A stretch of 64,000 bases of DNA from CAYGAG01 sp964347765 (GTDB taxonomy: Archaea; Thermoproteota; Bathyarchaeia; Bathyarchaeales; Bathycorpusculaceae): contig CAYGAG010000003.1 in assembly GCA_964347765.1 (NCBI GenBank), forward strand, positions 1-64,000. The letters are read 5' to 3'. A model generated the notes under the pieces. The model was not told the DNA's origin and searched no databases. It saw nothing but the letters and a program-made list of their open reading frames with translations. Shown here piece by piece: positions 18,275-27,247 of this stretch; the first letter of the stretch is position 1; every line of letters begins with the position of its first letter. A program made the position numbers and the translations under genes.

Positions 18275-20376
18275 ATCTCGTCACTTCGCCTTCTCCGAGA
18301 AATCATTCTAACGCCTATAACGAACACTACCACGAAAAACAAGACAAACAAGATGAAACCAAAGTACTGTTGCTTCTCCAACACGGTTAGTAAGTGAATG
18401 CTGCTTGAGTCGGTGTGGTTTGAATCACCTTTGTAGAATGCTTTAACCGTGAAATCTCCAGCGTCCGAAGGAGTATAGAATATTGTTGCATCCCCAGACG
18501 AGTTAGTGAAAGAAGACTCTAACAATTCACTGGAATTCTCATTGACTAAATAGAAATCTATCGCCATCCCTGACAGAATCTTTCCCTCTTCACCCAATAG
18601 AATTGCAGAAATCCTTGCCTCTTCTCCGACAGTAACGTACTTCGGACCTGAGAGATGTAGGAAGGAGAAGAATAGCCTAACATAGACAGTCCTCACGCAT
18701 GTTCTTTCTGCCCCTTCATCATCAAAGACACTTAATGTGACTGTATAGTTTCCGTCCTCTATGAATGTCGCTGAAAAGCTCAGTCCTCTATAGAGTTGGT
18801 CACCAAGGCTCCATACTCTTGCGACAATTCTGCTGTCGTTATCGAAGGATTCGTCTTGGAAATGTACAGTTTCTGTGATTCGAGGATATAACGGGGTAAA
18901 AGCGAACTTTGCTGTAGGGTTGGTGTTCTCGCTTGGAGGATTAAAGAGTGGATATCTGTCTTCATTGTTTTCATCAACGATGTATGGCGTGTCTCCGATT
19001 CCGTCGCTTCCAGTCTCATTTTGGTAGTATCCGCTTTTTTCATCAGTTCCGTTGTAGTCGCTCCAATAGTTTCCGCCGTAAGTCCCGTTATCCCACGTGT
19101 TCTTTGGTGGAAGAAAACTTTCTGACCCGACTTGTGCAGTGTTGTTTGTGAATCTGTTCCAATGTAGTGTATTGTTGCTGGATTTCGAGCTGTAGATCCA
19201 GATAGCGTAAGCGTTTTCTTTGACGGTGTTTTTCCACATATTGTTGTTGGCAGATTCGTCTAATACTATGCCGTAACGTTCATTGCTTTTGATAGTGTTT
19301 CCTGATACTTTATTGTCATTGGATGCTTCAAGATATACTCCGTCCATACAGCTGTATATGACGTTTCCGCTGACGACATTGCTATGAGAATAATAGGGTA
19401 TTAGTGGAAAGGAATGTGAGAGGCGGATGCCGAACTTGTTGTTGTGCAACACATTTCCCATAATAGTATTATTGATAGAAGATATTGCTGAAACTCCACT
19501 CCATCCATTCTTATAAAGGGTACATTTAAGAATGCTGTTGTTGTGGGAATTGACTATGTATAAGCCTCGTTCATTCCTGGATGCACTGACATTGTATATT
19601 AAAGAGTTGTTCGTGTGAGCTAGAAGTATTCCCGAAAGATTGTGTGACAAATTCAGGTTTCTTGCAATGATTTTTGATGAATCCACTATTCCTACATAGC
19701 CTGCGTCTGAAGGAACAGTCTTGTTACACTTGTTAATCCAATAGTAGACTGGTTTTCCGTCAACTGTGTTGGAAGTGCATATATCGTGTATGAAGTGTGA
19801 CTTGTATAGACCCCAAATCCTCAGATTATAGTCATTCTTCACCATAGAGTTGTTGTTCAAGACCATTTGAGTAGAGTCATAGATATGTATGCCAATGTGA
19901 TGATTTGTTATAACATTATCTTCTATTGTATTATTCACACAGCGGAGTATATAGATACCCGTGGAAGATGCAGAGCCGTTTATGCAAAAACCTTTCAGCG
20001 TGACGCCTGTTGTGCCAGGAGAAATCGTTATGGTTTCCGGGCATCCTGGATTCTCAATAATCGTTAAGCTTCCGCTACCAATGAGTTTCAACGATTTGTT
20101 TATCATCAAACACTCAACATATATTCCAGGTTGAACCAATATCGTATCTCCATGCTCTGCACTGTCTATTGCAGATTGTATTGCATCACCTTCGTCTACA
20201 ATGACTGTAGCAAGGATATTGGTAGCTACACCACGACTTGTCGAAACGACCAAAGACAACGAGTTACTGGTGGAAAACAGCAGAAACAAAAGAAGCGAAG
20301 CCACCATTACCCTTGAACACACAATCGACCACCAGTAGTATTCAAGATATTTCCATGTCAAAAAGCTTTCGTGCAT
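18271..20376 (-). CDS. NosD-type beta-helix surface protein with PKD and Ig-like domains
   Basis: A 701-residue type I membrane protein: signal helix (about 24-45), right-handed beta-helix domain (about 60-460, opened by DAIQSAIDSAEHGDTILVQP, with repeated SNNTI/NNKF-type turns and a closing GSDGIGDTPY, DRYPLF), a PKD domain (about 488-570), a bacterial-Ig-like domain (about 575-665), one membrane helix and a basic tail RRRRS. It and the following gene share strand, fold and a 4-bp overlap, so they form a translationally coupled pair. The start at 20376 lacks a Shine-Dalgarno sequence; an ATG at residue 24 (MVASLLLF) would give a more normal signal peptide. Confidence 0.8.
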   Translation of the reverse strand: MHESFLTWKYLEYYWWSIVCSRVMVASLLLFLLFSTSNSLSLVVSTSRGVATNILATVIVDEGDAIQSAIDSAEHGDTILVQPGIYVECLMINKSLKLIGSGSLTIIENPGCPETITISPGTTGVTLKGFCINGSASSTGIYILRCVNNTIEDNVITNHHIGIHIYDSTQMVLNNNSMVKNDYNLRIWGLYKSHFIHDICTSNTVDGKPVYYWINKCNKTVPSDAGYVGIVDSSKIIARNLNLSHNLSGILLAHTNNSLIYNVSASRNERGLYIVNSHNNSILKCTLYKNGWSGVSAISSINNTIMGNVLHNNKFGIRLSHSFPLIPYYSHSNVVSGNVIYSCMDGVYLEASNDNKVSGNTIKSNERYGIVLDESANNNMWKNTVKENAYAIWIYSSKSSNNTLHWNRFTNNTAQVGSESFLPPKNTWDNGTYGGNYWSDYNGTDEKSGYYQNETGSDGIGDTPYIVDENNEDRYPLFNPPSENTNPTAKFAFTPLYPRITETVHFQDESFDNDSRIVARVWSLGDQLYRGLSFSATFIEDGNYTVTLSVFDDEGAERTCVRTVYVRLFFSFLHLSGPKYVTVGEEARISAILLGEEGKILSGMAIDFYLVNENSSELLESSFTNSSGDATIFYTPSDAGDFTVKAFYKGDSNHTDSSSIHLLTVLEKQQYFGFILFVLFFVVVFVIGVRMISRRRRSDEI

Positions 20377-20473
20377 GGCGCAGCTAAACTTTGCAACGAA
20401 CCGGGCTGAACAAGCAAAGGTTTATGAAGAGCAAAACGCCCTTTCCAAAGAAAGGAAGACTCGAGCTGTTTTC

Positions 20474-21172
20474 ATGAATAAGCAGATTGTCGCGATCGGA
20501 ATGGTAGTATTGGTTGTAGGGCTTGTTTTGATTGCAAGTCGAGATTATGAACAAGAAGCAATCAAGGAAGATTTCGAACACGTTGACGATCAATGGAACA
20601 TTTCAGGCTATTTTGAGAGCGGAGACATCATGAATGTGATGTTCTGGCCATACCCAGATTGGTCTTTGCTGTATTATTTACCAGGGTACTACCCAATGAA
20701 GATCTTCTGGGTCAACATTACAGACACTGTAGGCAACAACTACACCCTATTCAATGTGACTATGGTCCCGCCGCGAGAGCACATGACTTTGGAACCGCCA
20801 TACATCTGGTTGCTCAACATCTACGAAATCACAGTTACACACCATGGTGCACTCCTCGTGGAAGACAAGCCTGAAGATGTTTGGGGAATCACGAAAACTG
20901 ATGGCATATATACTATTAACTGTTCTCTCTGGCCACCAACTGTAAGAGACATGCACCCTAACCAAACAATATGGATGCACGATGCATCCCCACCAGATCT
21001 CAGGCTATATCGAATAACGACTGAGATGGTCCGGCCTTACACTTTCTTCTTGCCCGTAGGTCTGGTAGTCGGGGCCTCTGGTGCTTTGGTATCAGTATGG
21101 GGAGGGGTCAGAACGGAAGAAGGTAAGAGTCTCCGTAGGCGCAGGTCTCAGAAAAGAAGCAAGACAGGTTAG
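20474..21172 (+). CDS. Membrane protein with a single large external domain
   Basis: A 232-residue protein with an N-terminal membrane helix (about 4-20), a beta-rich external domain with several N-x-T/S sequons, and a second helix near the C terminus (about 200-218) followed by a strongly basic tail. A longer reading from an ATG at 20375 would abut the divergent beta-helix gene and leave no promoter space, so the ATG at 20474 is preferred. The layout matches the next gene, suggesting a related pair. I do not recognise the family. Confidence 0.6.
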   Translation: MNKQIVAIGMVVLVVGLVLIASRDYEQEAIKEDFEHVDDQWNISGYFESGDIMNVMFWPYPDWSLLYYLPGYYPMKIFWVNITDTVGNNYTLFNVTMVPPREHMTLEPPYIWLLNIYEITVTHHGALLVEDKPEDVWGITKTDGIYTINCSLWPPTVRDMHPNQTIWMHDASPPDLRLYRITTEMVRPYTFFLPVGLVVGASGALVSVWGGVRTEEGKSLRRRRSQKRSKTG

Positions 21173-21204
21173 ACTCTATGCTGCAATATTTGCCCTACTT
21201 AGCA

Positions 21205-21214
21205 ATCTTTAAAT
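21205..21214 (+). promoter_or_regulatory. TATA element for a leaderless transcript
   Basis: CTTTAAATTT is centred 27 bp before the ATG at 21237, the distance at which archaeal transcription would begin at the start codon itself. Confidence 0.5.
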
Positions 21215-21236
21215 TTGTTCGATCGGTTTTTATCAT

Positions 21237-21878
21237 ATGTACTTGAGATGGCTTGCTGCTGTACTGTTATCTCTTTCTTTGATAATAGGGGTGGTCATTG
21301 CAGCCAATGTGGAGATTGCCAATCGTATAGAGTCTTTCATCATAGAAGATGAGATCGTAGAAGTTCCTCCTTGGAATAGCACAGAAGGCTGGATAGGATT
21401 CAACAAAACATTACCGAACAAGCATAAAACTGGGTATGAAGCTTATGGAGTAGTTCTCCCAGTTGACGTTAATCAAGAAACATGGATTGTGATGTACGTT
21501 GTCAATGAAACAGGTCTGAATCTCCTAAGGTTTGATCAATTCAGTGAATATACGTGGGATGTCACAAAAATATATGCGGCAGCCTATTTGAATAAAACTA
21601 GGAAAGTTAGCGAATTCAGATTCCTAGAAGTCGACAATTCGAGTTTGTATTGCTTTATCTTCCGTGGCGTCAGAAACGCAACTGCCTCCTATCACATCTT
21701 GATCAATTTCAAGGAAGCGTTTTTCGAACAAGTACGTCTACTGGAACCCACACCGACAAACACTATCATAACCGCCTCTTTAGCCAGCGCAGGTCTGATC
21801 ACACTTATAGTAAGTTTCAGGCAACCAGATAAGAAACGCCTTAGGAGACGCAAGCTTCATACACATGCTTTTCAATAG
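21237..21878 (+). CDS. Membrane protein with external domain, paralogue-like to its neighbour
   Basis: A 213-residue protein: N-terminal helix (about 3-23), an external domain with several N-x-S/T sequons (NST, NKT, NET, NAT), a second helix (about 178-195) and a basic tail KKRLRRRK. Same architecture as the upstream gene. A TATA element 27 bp before the ATG indicates a leaderless mRNA. Its end overlaps the end of the next, opposite gene by 7 bp. Function unknown. Confidence 0.6.
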   Translation: MYLRWLAAVLLSLSLIIGVVIAANVEIANRIESFIIEDEIVEVPPWNSTEGWIGFNKTLPNKHKTGYEAYGVVLPVDVNQETWIVMYVVNETGLNLLRFDQFSEYTWDVTKIYAAAYLNKTRKVSEFRFLEVDNSSLYCFIFRGVRNATASYHILINFKEAFFEQVRLLEPTPTNTIITASLASAGLITLIVSFRQPDKKRLRRRKLHTHAFQ

Positions 21879-22483
21879 GACCGCGTATCAGCAGTCTTCT
21901 CCTTAGTCTTCCAGATTTCGAGGGACAAACCGCTCTCTTTCAACTTGGGCCATACGAAAAGCACAGCAAAAGTTCCTACAAAGAAACCAATGAAAGCACC
22001 AATTGGTCCTCCAAAGGGAAAACCGATCACACCCCCGAACAAGCAAGCATAAAGCTCCCGCAATTTCAAGAGCTCAACCCCAAGAAAGATGAGAAGATTG
22101 GATATGACATTCATCGGCATTTCGTTCAATATTAACACCAATATAGCCTCCTCCTCCAAGTCCGCTTCACTCCGCCAAACTAGCGACGGAAACTCACCAC
22201 CCACATATTCAGGCACACTATACATCCAAAAACCGATAGAAAGCTGACCCCTCCCAACAAGCCAAGAAGAAGGATAGAGAAAAGGATTATAGGACATGTT
22301 GCAGGACACAGGCATCAGCCATAAGCCAAATGGATCCTTTTTGACGTCTTCAGGCACGATATCCACTTCACAGAAATACCCCATTCTGGGAAAGACTGCA
22401 AAAACCGCGAAGAAAGCCGCGATTGCACCAGCTATGATAAGCTTTCTCACGAATGGTATTAGCCGCTTTTCTAGGGTTTCCAT
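21872..22483 (-). CDS. Polytopic membrane protein, unknown function
   Basis: A 203-residue protein with three to four membrane helices: about 13-33, 126-140, and a glycine/phenylalanine-rich pair (FGGVIGFPFGGPIGAFIGFF) near 155-185. A short external domain with PPRM/CEVD/CNMSY cysteines lies between. A TTG at 22504 would add seven residues; a TATA-like element at about 22510-22518 favours the ATG at 22483. No family recognised. Confidence 0.55.
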   Translation of the reverse strand: METLEKRLIPFVRKLIIAGAIAAFFAVFAVFPRMGYFCEVDIVPEDVKKDPFGLWLMPVSCNMSYNPFLYPSSWLVGRGQLSIGFWMYSVPEYVGGEFPSLVWRSEADLEEEAILVLILNEMPMNVISNLLIFLGVELLKLRELYACLFGGVIGFPFGGPIGAFIGFFVGTFAVLFVWPKLKESGLSLEIWKTKEKTADTRSY

Positions 22484-22798
22484 GTAATCGTTAATCCTTA
22501 ACAACGACAGATAATTAAGATTTTGCGAAAATCTGTGAATTCAGATGTGTAGTGTGCTCTCTCAGGTCTATGTCTTACCTTCAACTCGACGAAGGATTCA
22601 TACTCTGATGCAGGCACCTTTAATTTCAACTCAGACATTTATGATTTCACATTAGATATTGATGCGTTTAAGTATACAAAATTTTTACCCCGAAAGCACG
22701 CGCACGGTTATCCGTTGTTCGAAGAATTCCAACTGCTCCATGATAGCGGTGAAGAGAGCTCGCCTGGCAAATATCAGAAGACAATAAAAAAGGGGGAT
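22484..22798. other. Intergenic stretch with no gene seen
   Basis: About 315 bp between two minus-strand genes. AT-rich, includes TTTAAGTATAC near 22670. I see no ORF, tRNA or repeat; it probably holds the promoter of the upstream membrane-protein gene and the 3-prime region of the regulator gene. Confidence 0.4.
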
Positions 22799-23593
22799 TT
22801 ATGGAATTTCGGCTAGGGTCAGTGTAGATTCAGTTATGTGGATTGGCTGTCCTTGTGAGTTTTCCAAGTAGGTATCGAAGACCTTTTCAGCTATGACCTG
22901 AGCAGGCGGAGCCTCATAATCTTCTACATAGTATCCAAAGGTTATTGTTGCCAGTCTCCCGCTGCCGCTCTGGCCCGAAACAGCTCCTTTCAGGGTACCG
23001 CCGAGTAGCAGCAAATCCTCTGTGCTATCTGTTGAATTCACGAACACGTCACCTGCAAAGCCGCCTGATGATACGTCCAAGACTTTCAACTCTGATTGAT
23101 CGTACACTATAGCCACTTGCCAAGTATACAGATCCTCAACGTTCGAGATGTCAAGACTCATTGTGAAACTTCCTAGAATGAGAGGTTCAGGACTAAAGTC
23201 TTTTATTACCGGTATTGGGGGCATGAGGTTTGCCAGAACGTATCCTGAGGCTGTGAAGGCGAACAGGAGCGTTATTAGCATAAGACCAGTCTTTATTCTC
23301 TCATTACCGAATGCACTAGCGAACCTTCTTAATGGGTGGAAGTCATCATTGAATTCCGACATACCATTCAACTTGTACTCCTTCTCCCTTTTGACCAGCG
23401 AACCCTCGCTGCACAGTTCCTTAAGTCTCAAACTCAGAGTCTTACGAGGAAGCTTCGTGATATGTAACAATTCTGTGAAAGTTCTCCCCTTTCTCTTCGT
23501 TGCATCTGCAATCATTCTGTAGTCTATCTCCCTTCTATTTTCAAGATTTACGGTCATCCCACAATTCGGACATGTGATTTGTGGCATTTCCAT
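22799..23593 (-). CDS. Membrane-spanning winged-helix regulator with external cohesin-like domain
   Basis: A 264-residue protein. Residues 1-20 carry a single C-P-N-C pair (zinc-ribbon-like remnant). Residues about 20-75 form a winged helix of the kind found in archaeal regulators (RTFTELLHITKLPRKTLSLR, then KELCSEGSLVKREKEYKL). One membrane helix follows (about 101-122), then an external domain (about 135-264) with the same strand pattern as the cohesin repeats at 1-4793: GSFTMSLDISNVEDLYTWQV, then AIVYDQSELKVLDV and GRLATITFGYY. The topology is that of a one-component transmembrane regulator. A TATA element on the minus strand (CGTTTATATT, 23617-23626) puts transcription start close to the ATG at 23593; earlier in-frame starts are less likely. 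Sensing of dockerin or surface occupancy is inference. Confidence 0.75.
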   Translation of the reverse strand: MEMPQITCPNCGMTVNLENRREIDYRMIADATKRKGRTFTELLHITKLPRKTLSLRLKELCSEGSLVKREKEYKLNGMSEFNDDFHPLRRFASAFGNERIKTGLMLITLLFAFTASGYVLANLMPPIPVIKDFSPEPLILGSFTMSLDISNVEDLYTWQVAIVYDQSELKVLDVSSGGFAGDVFVNSTDSTEDLLLLGGTLKGAVSGQSGSGRLATITFGYYVEDYEAPPAQVIAEKVFDTYLENSQGQPIHITESTLTLAEIP

Positions 23594-23616
23594 CAAGTGA
23601 CTACGCATGACCGAGC

Positions 23617-23683
23617 AATATAAACGTTGGTGTAAAAGAAACCCATTCACTGGAATGCTGTTTAGCACGTTTTAGCCAGTGAA
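23617..23683 (-). promoter_or_regulatory. Promoter and split inverted repeat upstream of the cohesin-type regulator
   Basis: The TATA element CGTTTATATT occupies 23617-23626. Just upstream lie perfect half-sites TTCACTGG (23646-23653) and CCAGTGAA (23676-23683), whose centres are 30 bp apart, close to three helical turns, with a smaller TGCT-GTTT-AGCA repeat between. Suits a dimeric activator or autoregulator; could alternatively be a hairpin after the ligase gene. Confidence 0.45.
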
Positions 23684-23717
23684 GGTTTTTTGGTTTCTAT
23701 GACACCAAATTCTATTA

Positions 23718-25478
23718 CTAGCCTATCTTCTTGAATTGCACACGATACATTTCAAGGATCTCATCAGTTGTCGTTGCGTCTTCTGCCGATTTGTCCAGTC
23801 TGTACCTGCCCGTAAACCTTGGAAATCTAATGGCTAGACCGCTTCCCTTTCGCACTACGTCCATATCACAGGTGTGAATCGGACTCAACGTTATTTCAGC
23901 TCCCAATACCTCAAGCACCACAGCAGGTTCAACCCAGACATCTGCTTCAATTCCGGAGCGTACACGGGGATGTTTATGCGGAACAACATGCTTCTTCATC
24001 ATCTTTGGCAGCTTCGCCAAATCTTCATCTGTAAATCCAGTTCCACATTTCGTCACCGTTTCAAATACATCCTCAGCAGTATTATATACAGCCAATAGCA
24101 ACGCACCATAAGTTCCAGCACGTCTACCTCTACCATGGAAAGCTCCTACAACAACCAGATCCACGCTGTCTGTCATTTCGCTTTTATAGTCGCGCTTGTA
24201 TTTTATCCAGAGCCAACCTCTTGCTCCAGCTCGATAGATCGAGTCATCCGCAATAGATTTGCATAGCAGTCCTTCACAACCATTTTCTATCGCCTCCTCG
24301 AAAAATTCCTCCAACTTATCTACATCGTCCGTGACGATGGATCGTGCCGGTTTCAGCCCTTCGCCTTCTTCTATTGATTCTTTAAGAGCTCGCCGCCTGA
24401 TTGGATAAGGTTGAAGAGTCAGGTCGTTTCCATCAACGTACAGCAAATCGAACGCAAAAAGAGAGATAGGATATTCTTTCACGGCTTCACGTATTCCATA
24501 TTTTCGCCTGCGATGCATAAGCTCTTGAAAAGGAAGCATCTCAGCACTGTCAGGATCTATGGCCACGCATTCAGCTTCCAAGATGGCATTCTTTGCTTTT
24601 ACGTGCCTTCTGAGAAGTTTAATTGCATCAGGATACTGATCAGAAATATCTTCCAATCGTCTTGAGAATAAGACTACTGTATCATTTCTTTTGTGCGCTT
24701 GTATTCTCTCGCCATCGTACTTGTATTCAGCTACACATATCCCGTTGAGTTTCTCCAAGATTTCCTCGGGGCTTGATAGCCTTTCGGCCATCATGGGTCT
24801 GATCGGCGCACCTACAGAAACATGGAAATCTTCAACAGCTTTGGATCCGCCTTCGACTATTGCTTTGGCCACTTTCCCAAGGTCTGACGAGATATTGTAG
24901 GCCCTCTCGATAGATTCACGGGACTCTTTTCCTCTACCGTATGCTATGGCTAAAGCGTCGAGAACAGTCATGTCTGCTATGCCCAAACGGAGATTTCCTG
25001 TCACGGTTCTCATAATATACTTGGCCTCTCGGGGTGTTGCATCAGCCAAAAGCCCGGCCAAGAGGGAAATTTTAAGCTCAATGGAGCCAGAACCGGAAGC
25101 CTTCGCCATCTTCTCAAGAGTTTCATAAACCTTCTCAACTGTCAAGGGTTTCTGAAAAAAAGTGGCTTGCACCTTGCTGGCCATCAATTTCTGAGCTGTT
25201 TCTCCAATATCTCCACTCCTAATCAGATCTTCTCCAATCTCTTCCTCTTTTCTTCCAGAGGCTCGAGCAAGGGCTTTTACTGCCAGTTTCTCAGCTACAC
25301 CTATTTCAAATTCTACAAAGTCGGGATATATCTTACCCTGAGTTAGATACACTACCCAATCTATGATCTCCTTGGGCGTCGTTCTCAGAAGACCAACTAG
25401 GAGATCGGTCATCTCTAACCTTTTGGTCGTCGCTTCGATCCTTTCATAGGCATCGGCGATCGTCGCGTATTTCAGCAA
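23718..25478 (-). CDS. lig: ATP-dependent DNA ligase
   Basis: A 586-residue archaeal replicative-type ligase joining nicks with ATP. The N-terminal DNA-binding domain spans about 1-235. The nucleotidyltransferase core has the motif I lysine in EYKYDGERIQAHK (about 262), motif III-like LFAFDLLYVDG, motif IV EGLLCKS and motif V WIKYKRDY. The OB-fold domain ends in LAIRFPRFTGRYRLDKSAEDA, a typical archaeal ligase ending. Length is normal (about 560-610). TTG start preceded by a G-rich tract. Monocistronic by context. Confidence 0.96.
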   Translation of the reverse strand: MLKYATIADAYERIEATTKRLEMTDLLVGLLRTTPKEIIDWVVYLTQGKIYPDFVEFEIGVAEKLAVKALARASGRKEEEIGEDLIRSGDIGETAQKLMASKVQATFFQKPLTVEKVYETLEKMAKASGSGSIELKISLLAGLLADATPREAKYIMRTVTGNLRLGIADMTVLDALAIAYGRGKESRESIERAYNISSDLGKVAKAIVEGGSKAVEDFHVSVGAPIRPMMAERLSSPEEILEKLNGICVAEYKYDGERIQAHKRNDTVVLFSRRLEDISDQYPDAIKLLRRHVKAKNAILEAECVAIDPDSAEMLPFQELMHRRRKYGIREAVKEYPISLFAFDLLYVDGNDLTLQPYPIRRRALKESIEEGEGLKPARSIVTDDVDKLEEFFEEAIENGCEGLLCKSIADDSIYRAGARGWLWIKYKRDYKSEMTDSVDLVVVGAFHGRGRRAGTYGALLLAVYNTAEDVFETVTKCGTGFTDEDLAKLPKMMKKHVVPHKHPRVRSGIEADVWVEPAVVLEVLGAEITLSPIHTCDMDVVRKGSGLAIRFPRFTGRYRLDKSAEDATTTDEILEMYRVQFKKIG

Positions 25479-25625
25479 CTTGCCCCCATTAATAAGAATG
25501 CATGATCCTAAAGATGTTTGATCTCCACGCGTAGATTACGATTTCATGAATTGGCAAGAACATACTCATGTCAGGCCACGTTAACTCGTCCAAGCGGAAG
25601 CGGCATATCTTCATGACCATACTCT

Positions 25626-26150
25626 CTAAAAAGTTTCATAATGGATTACTTCACTTATAGGTCTTCTATGTCTCGGCGAAGGAGTTTTCTCAGGATAACC
25701 CACAGGAATAATAGCTACAGGTCTAATCCCATATGGAATCTGCAAGATCTGCCTTACACTATTCTCTTTGAATGCCCCAATCCAGCAAGTGCCTAATCCA
25801 AAGGAGTGAGCGGCTAGATGAATGTTCTGTATCGCAGCGGCTGTGTCCTGAATACAATATAGAGTCTTGCCGCGTGTGCCATAGCCTATAGAGGAGCGAG
25901 CCTCATTGGCACATACAACAATAACTATGGGAGCTTCCTCAATAAACTTCTGTTCTAAGGCAGCCATCACAAGTCTCTGCTTAGTCTGAGGTTCTCGAAT
26001 AATTATGAACTCCCAAGGCTGAAGATTGCCAGCCGACGGGGCCCGTGTTCCCGCATCAATAAGCTTTTCCACCAACTCTTCAGGGACATTCTGATTCGTA
26101 AATGCTCTCACGCTTCTTCTGCGCTCAATGGCTATTAGAACATCCATCAT
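25626..26150 (-). CDS. Nitroreductase-family flavoprotein
   Basis: A 174-residue FMN-dependent nitroreductase-like oxidoreductase. It shows the N-terminal IERRRSVRAF motif, APSAGNLQPWEFIII for flavin binding, a central AAAIQNIHLAAHSFGLGTCW segment, and the C-terminal IPVGYPEKTP. Length is that of the short archaeal members. The physiological substrate cannot be told from sequence. An inverted repeat at 26194-26219 lies just upstream and may be regulatory. Confidence 0.92.
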   Translation of the reverse strand: MMDVLIAIERRRSVRAFTNQNVPEELVEKLIDAGTRAPSAGNLQPWEFIIIREPQTKQRLVMAALEQKFIEEAPIVIVVCANEARSSIGYGTRGKTLYCIQDTAAAIQNIHLAAHSFGLGTCWIGAFKENSVRQILQIPYGIRPVAIIPVGYPEKTPSPRHRRPISEVIHYETF

Positions 26151-26193
26151 CCCATGTCAACCCTACCACCAGACTTCGCTGGCTGCGGTCATA

Positions 26194-26219
26194 GTGTTCT
26201 CCATGGAATGGAGAGACAC
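26194..26219. repeat. Inverted repeat upstream of the nitroreductase
   Basis: TCTCCAT (26198-26204) and ATGGAGA (26208-26214) are separated by three bases and extended by GTGT / ACAC with one bulged base. It lies 44-69 bp before the nitroreductase start; it could be an operator or a leader hairpin. Confidence 0.4.
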
Positions 26220-27198
26220 CATTTTCACATAAGGCAAACGAACAATTCTTACGAGATCATCTGACACACTGCTCACCAGAGAAAAGTGGATGCCTTAGAA
26301 TTATTAAAGGCAACTCACGTGAAGCGACCACAATCTGTGATTGTAAATATACTAGTTAAGCGCAGTTGCGATTTCAATAATCGGTCGCTGGAAGCGTCTA
26401 CCGCATACCCTTGTCTCTTTCTTGGGTTTAGGTTTTGGAGGAAATTCAGACCCCGTACATAGGGAAGACATTGCCCGGTCTACCTCACTTCTTAACTAGC
26501 TTTGTCCCGAAAGACATGTATTGTCAGAATTTTTTTGATGACTCACCAAAACATGCAACTTCAATCTATCAGAAGGCCATCACACGCGCGCCTGTCAACC
26601 CATGTTCGAAATACTTCTTACAGTAACGAGATTTGAGCCTGCGTTGGCATGAAAAGCCCTTCAATCCCGCAAATCCTCACTTCAAACAGACCACCCGCAA
26701 CGGTCCTAACTTCTATCACCTTCGCCCGTGAATCATCTCCAACCGTGACCAGAATTCATATCCATACATTTTGCTGGGTCCACATACACCCTCTTCATTG
26801 ATGGAAGGATCTGGATTATCGAAACCGAAAACTTGATGCGCTACAGGGCCGTCCAGTAACCCTCCAGGCTTCTCCAATCTACCATCGAAACGCAAGTCCA
26901 CGCGCAAATGCCCAACACAGTCTAGAATTAGAACTAGCGAAAGCCCGATAAAAGACCCAAAACAACTTCACTTTCCTGTAAAGTTCAATATTTTCCCAGA
27001 ATCCAAAAGACTACCAATATACCGTCTAACGCAAGAGCCTAAAGCAGCATTGTCTTTTGCCTGACCAGATGATGAAGCTGAGAGTCAAGAGTTAAGACAA
27101 TGATATGACTCAACGGGCGAACTGACAACCTGTTCAGTCAGAGATTTGCCGAGAAGGCTCAAGCGAAATGAAAGCCACCTTTGACTGGGCACGCGCAG
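26220..27198. other. Gene-poor stretch of about 1 kb
   Basis: No convincing gene. The most protein-like frame is on the minus strand at about 26716-26967, whose 63-residue part from TTG at 26907 contains LRFDGRLEKPGG and a hydrophobic lead-in, but it lacks a good start, so it may be a gene remnant. A possible C/D-box sRNA-like sequence near 27068-27122 (ATGATGA, later CTGA) is weak. No tRNA seen. Confidence 0.35.
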
Positions 27199-27247
27199 TT
27201 TAAATGTATGAATCCTCTACTGAGTGATGAAAGGTGGGCATCCGAAT

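Noticed and set aside
26716..26907. 63-codon minus-strand frame with protein-like composition
   Set aside because: Only a TTG start, a stop soon upstream, no Shine-Dalgarno or promoter; at most a remnant, mentioned in the intergenic entry.
27068..27122. Possible C/D-box sRNA (ATGATGA ... CTGA)
   Set aside because: D-prime and C-prime boxes are poorly formed, spacing is off and no terminal stem was seen; too weak to list as RNA gene.
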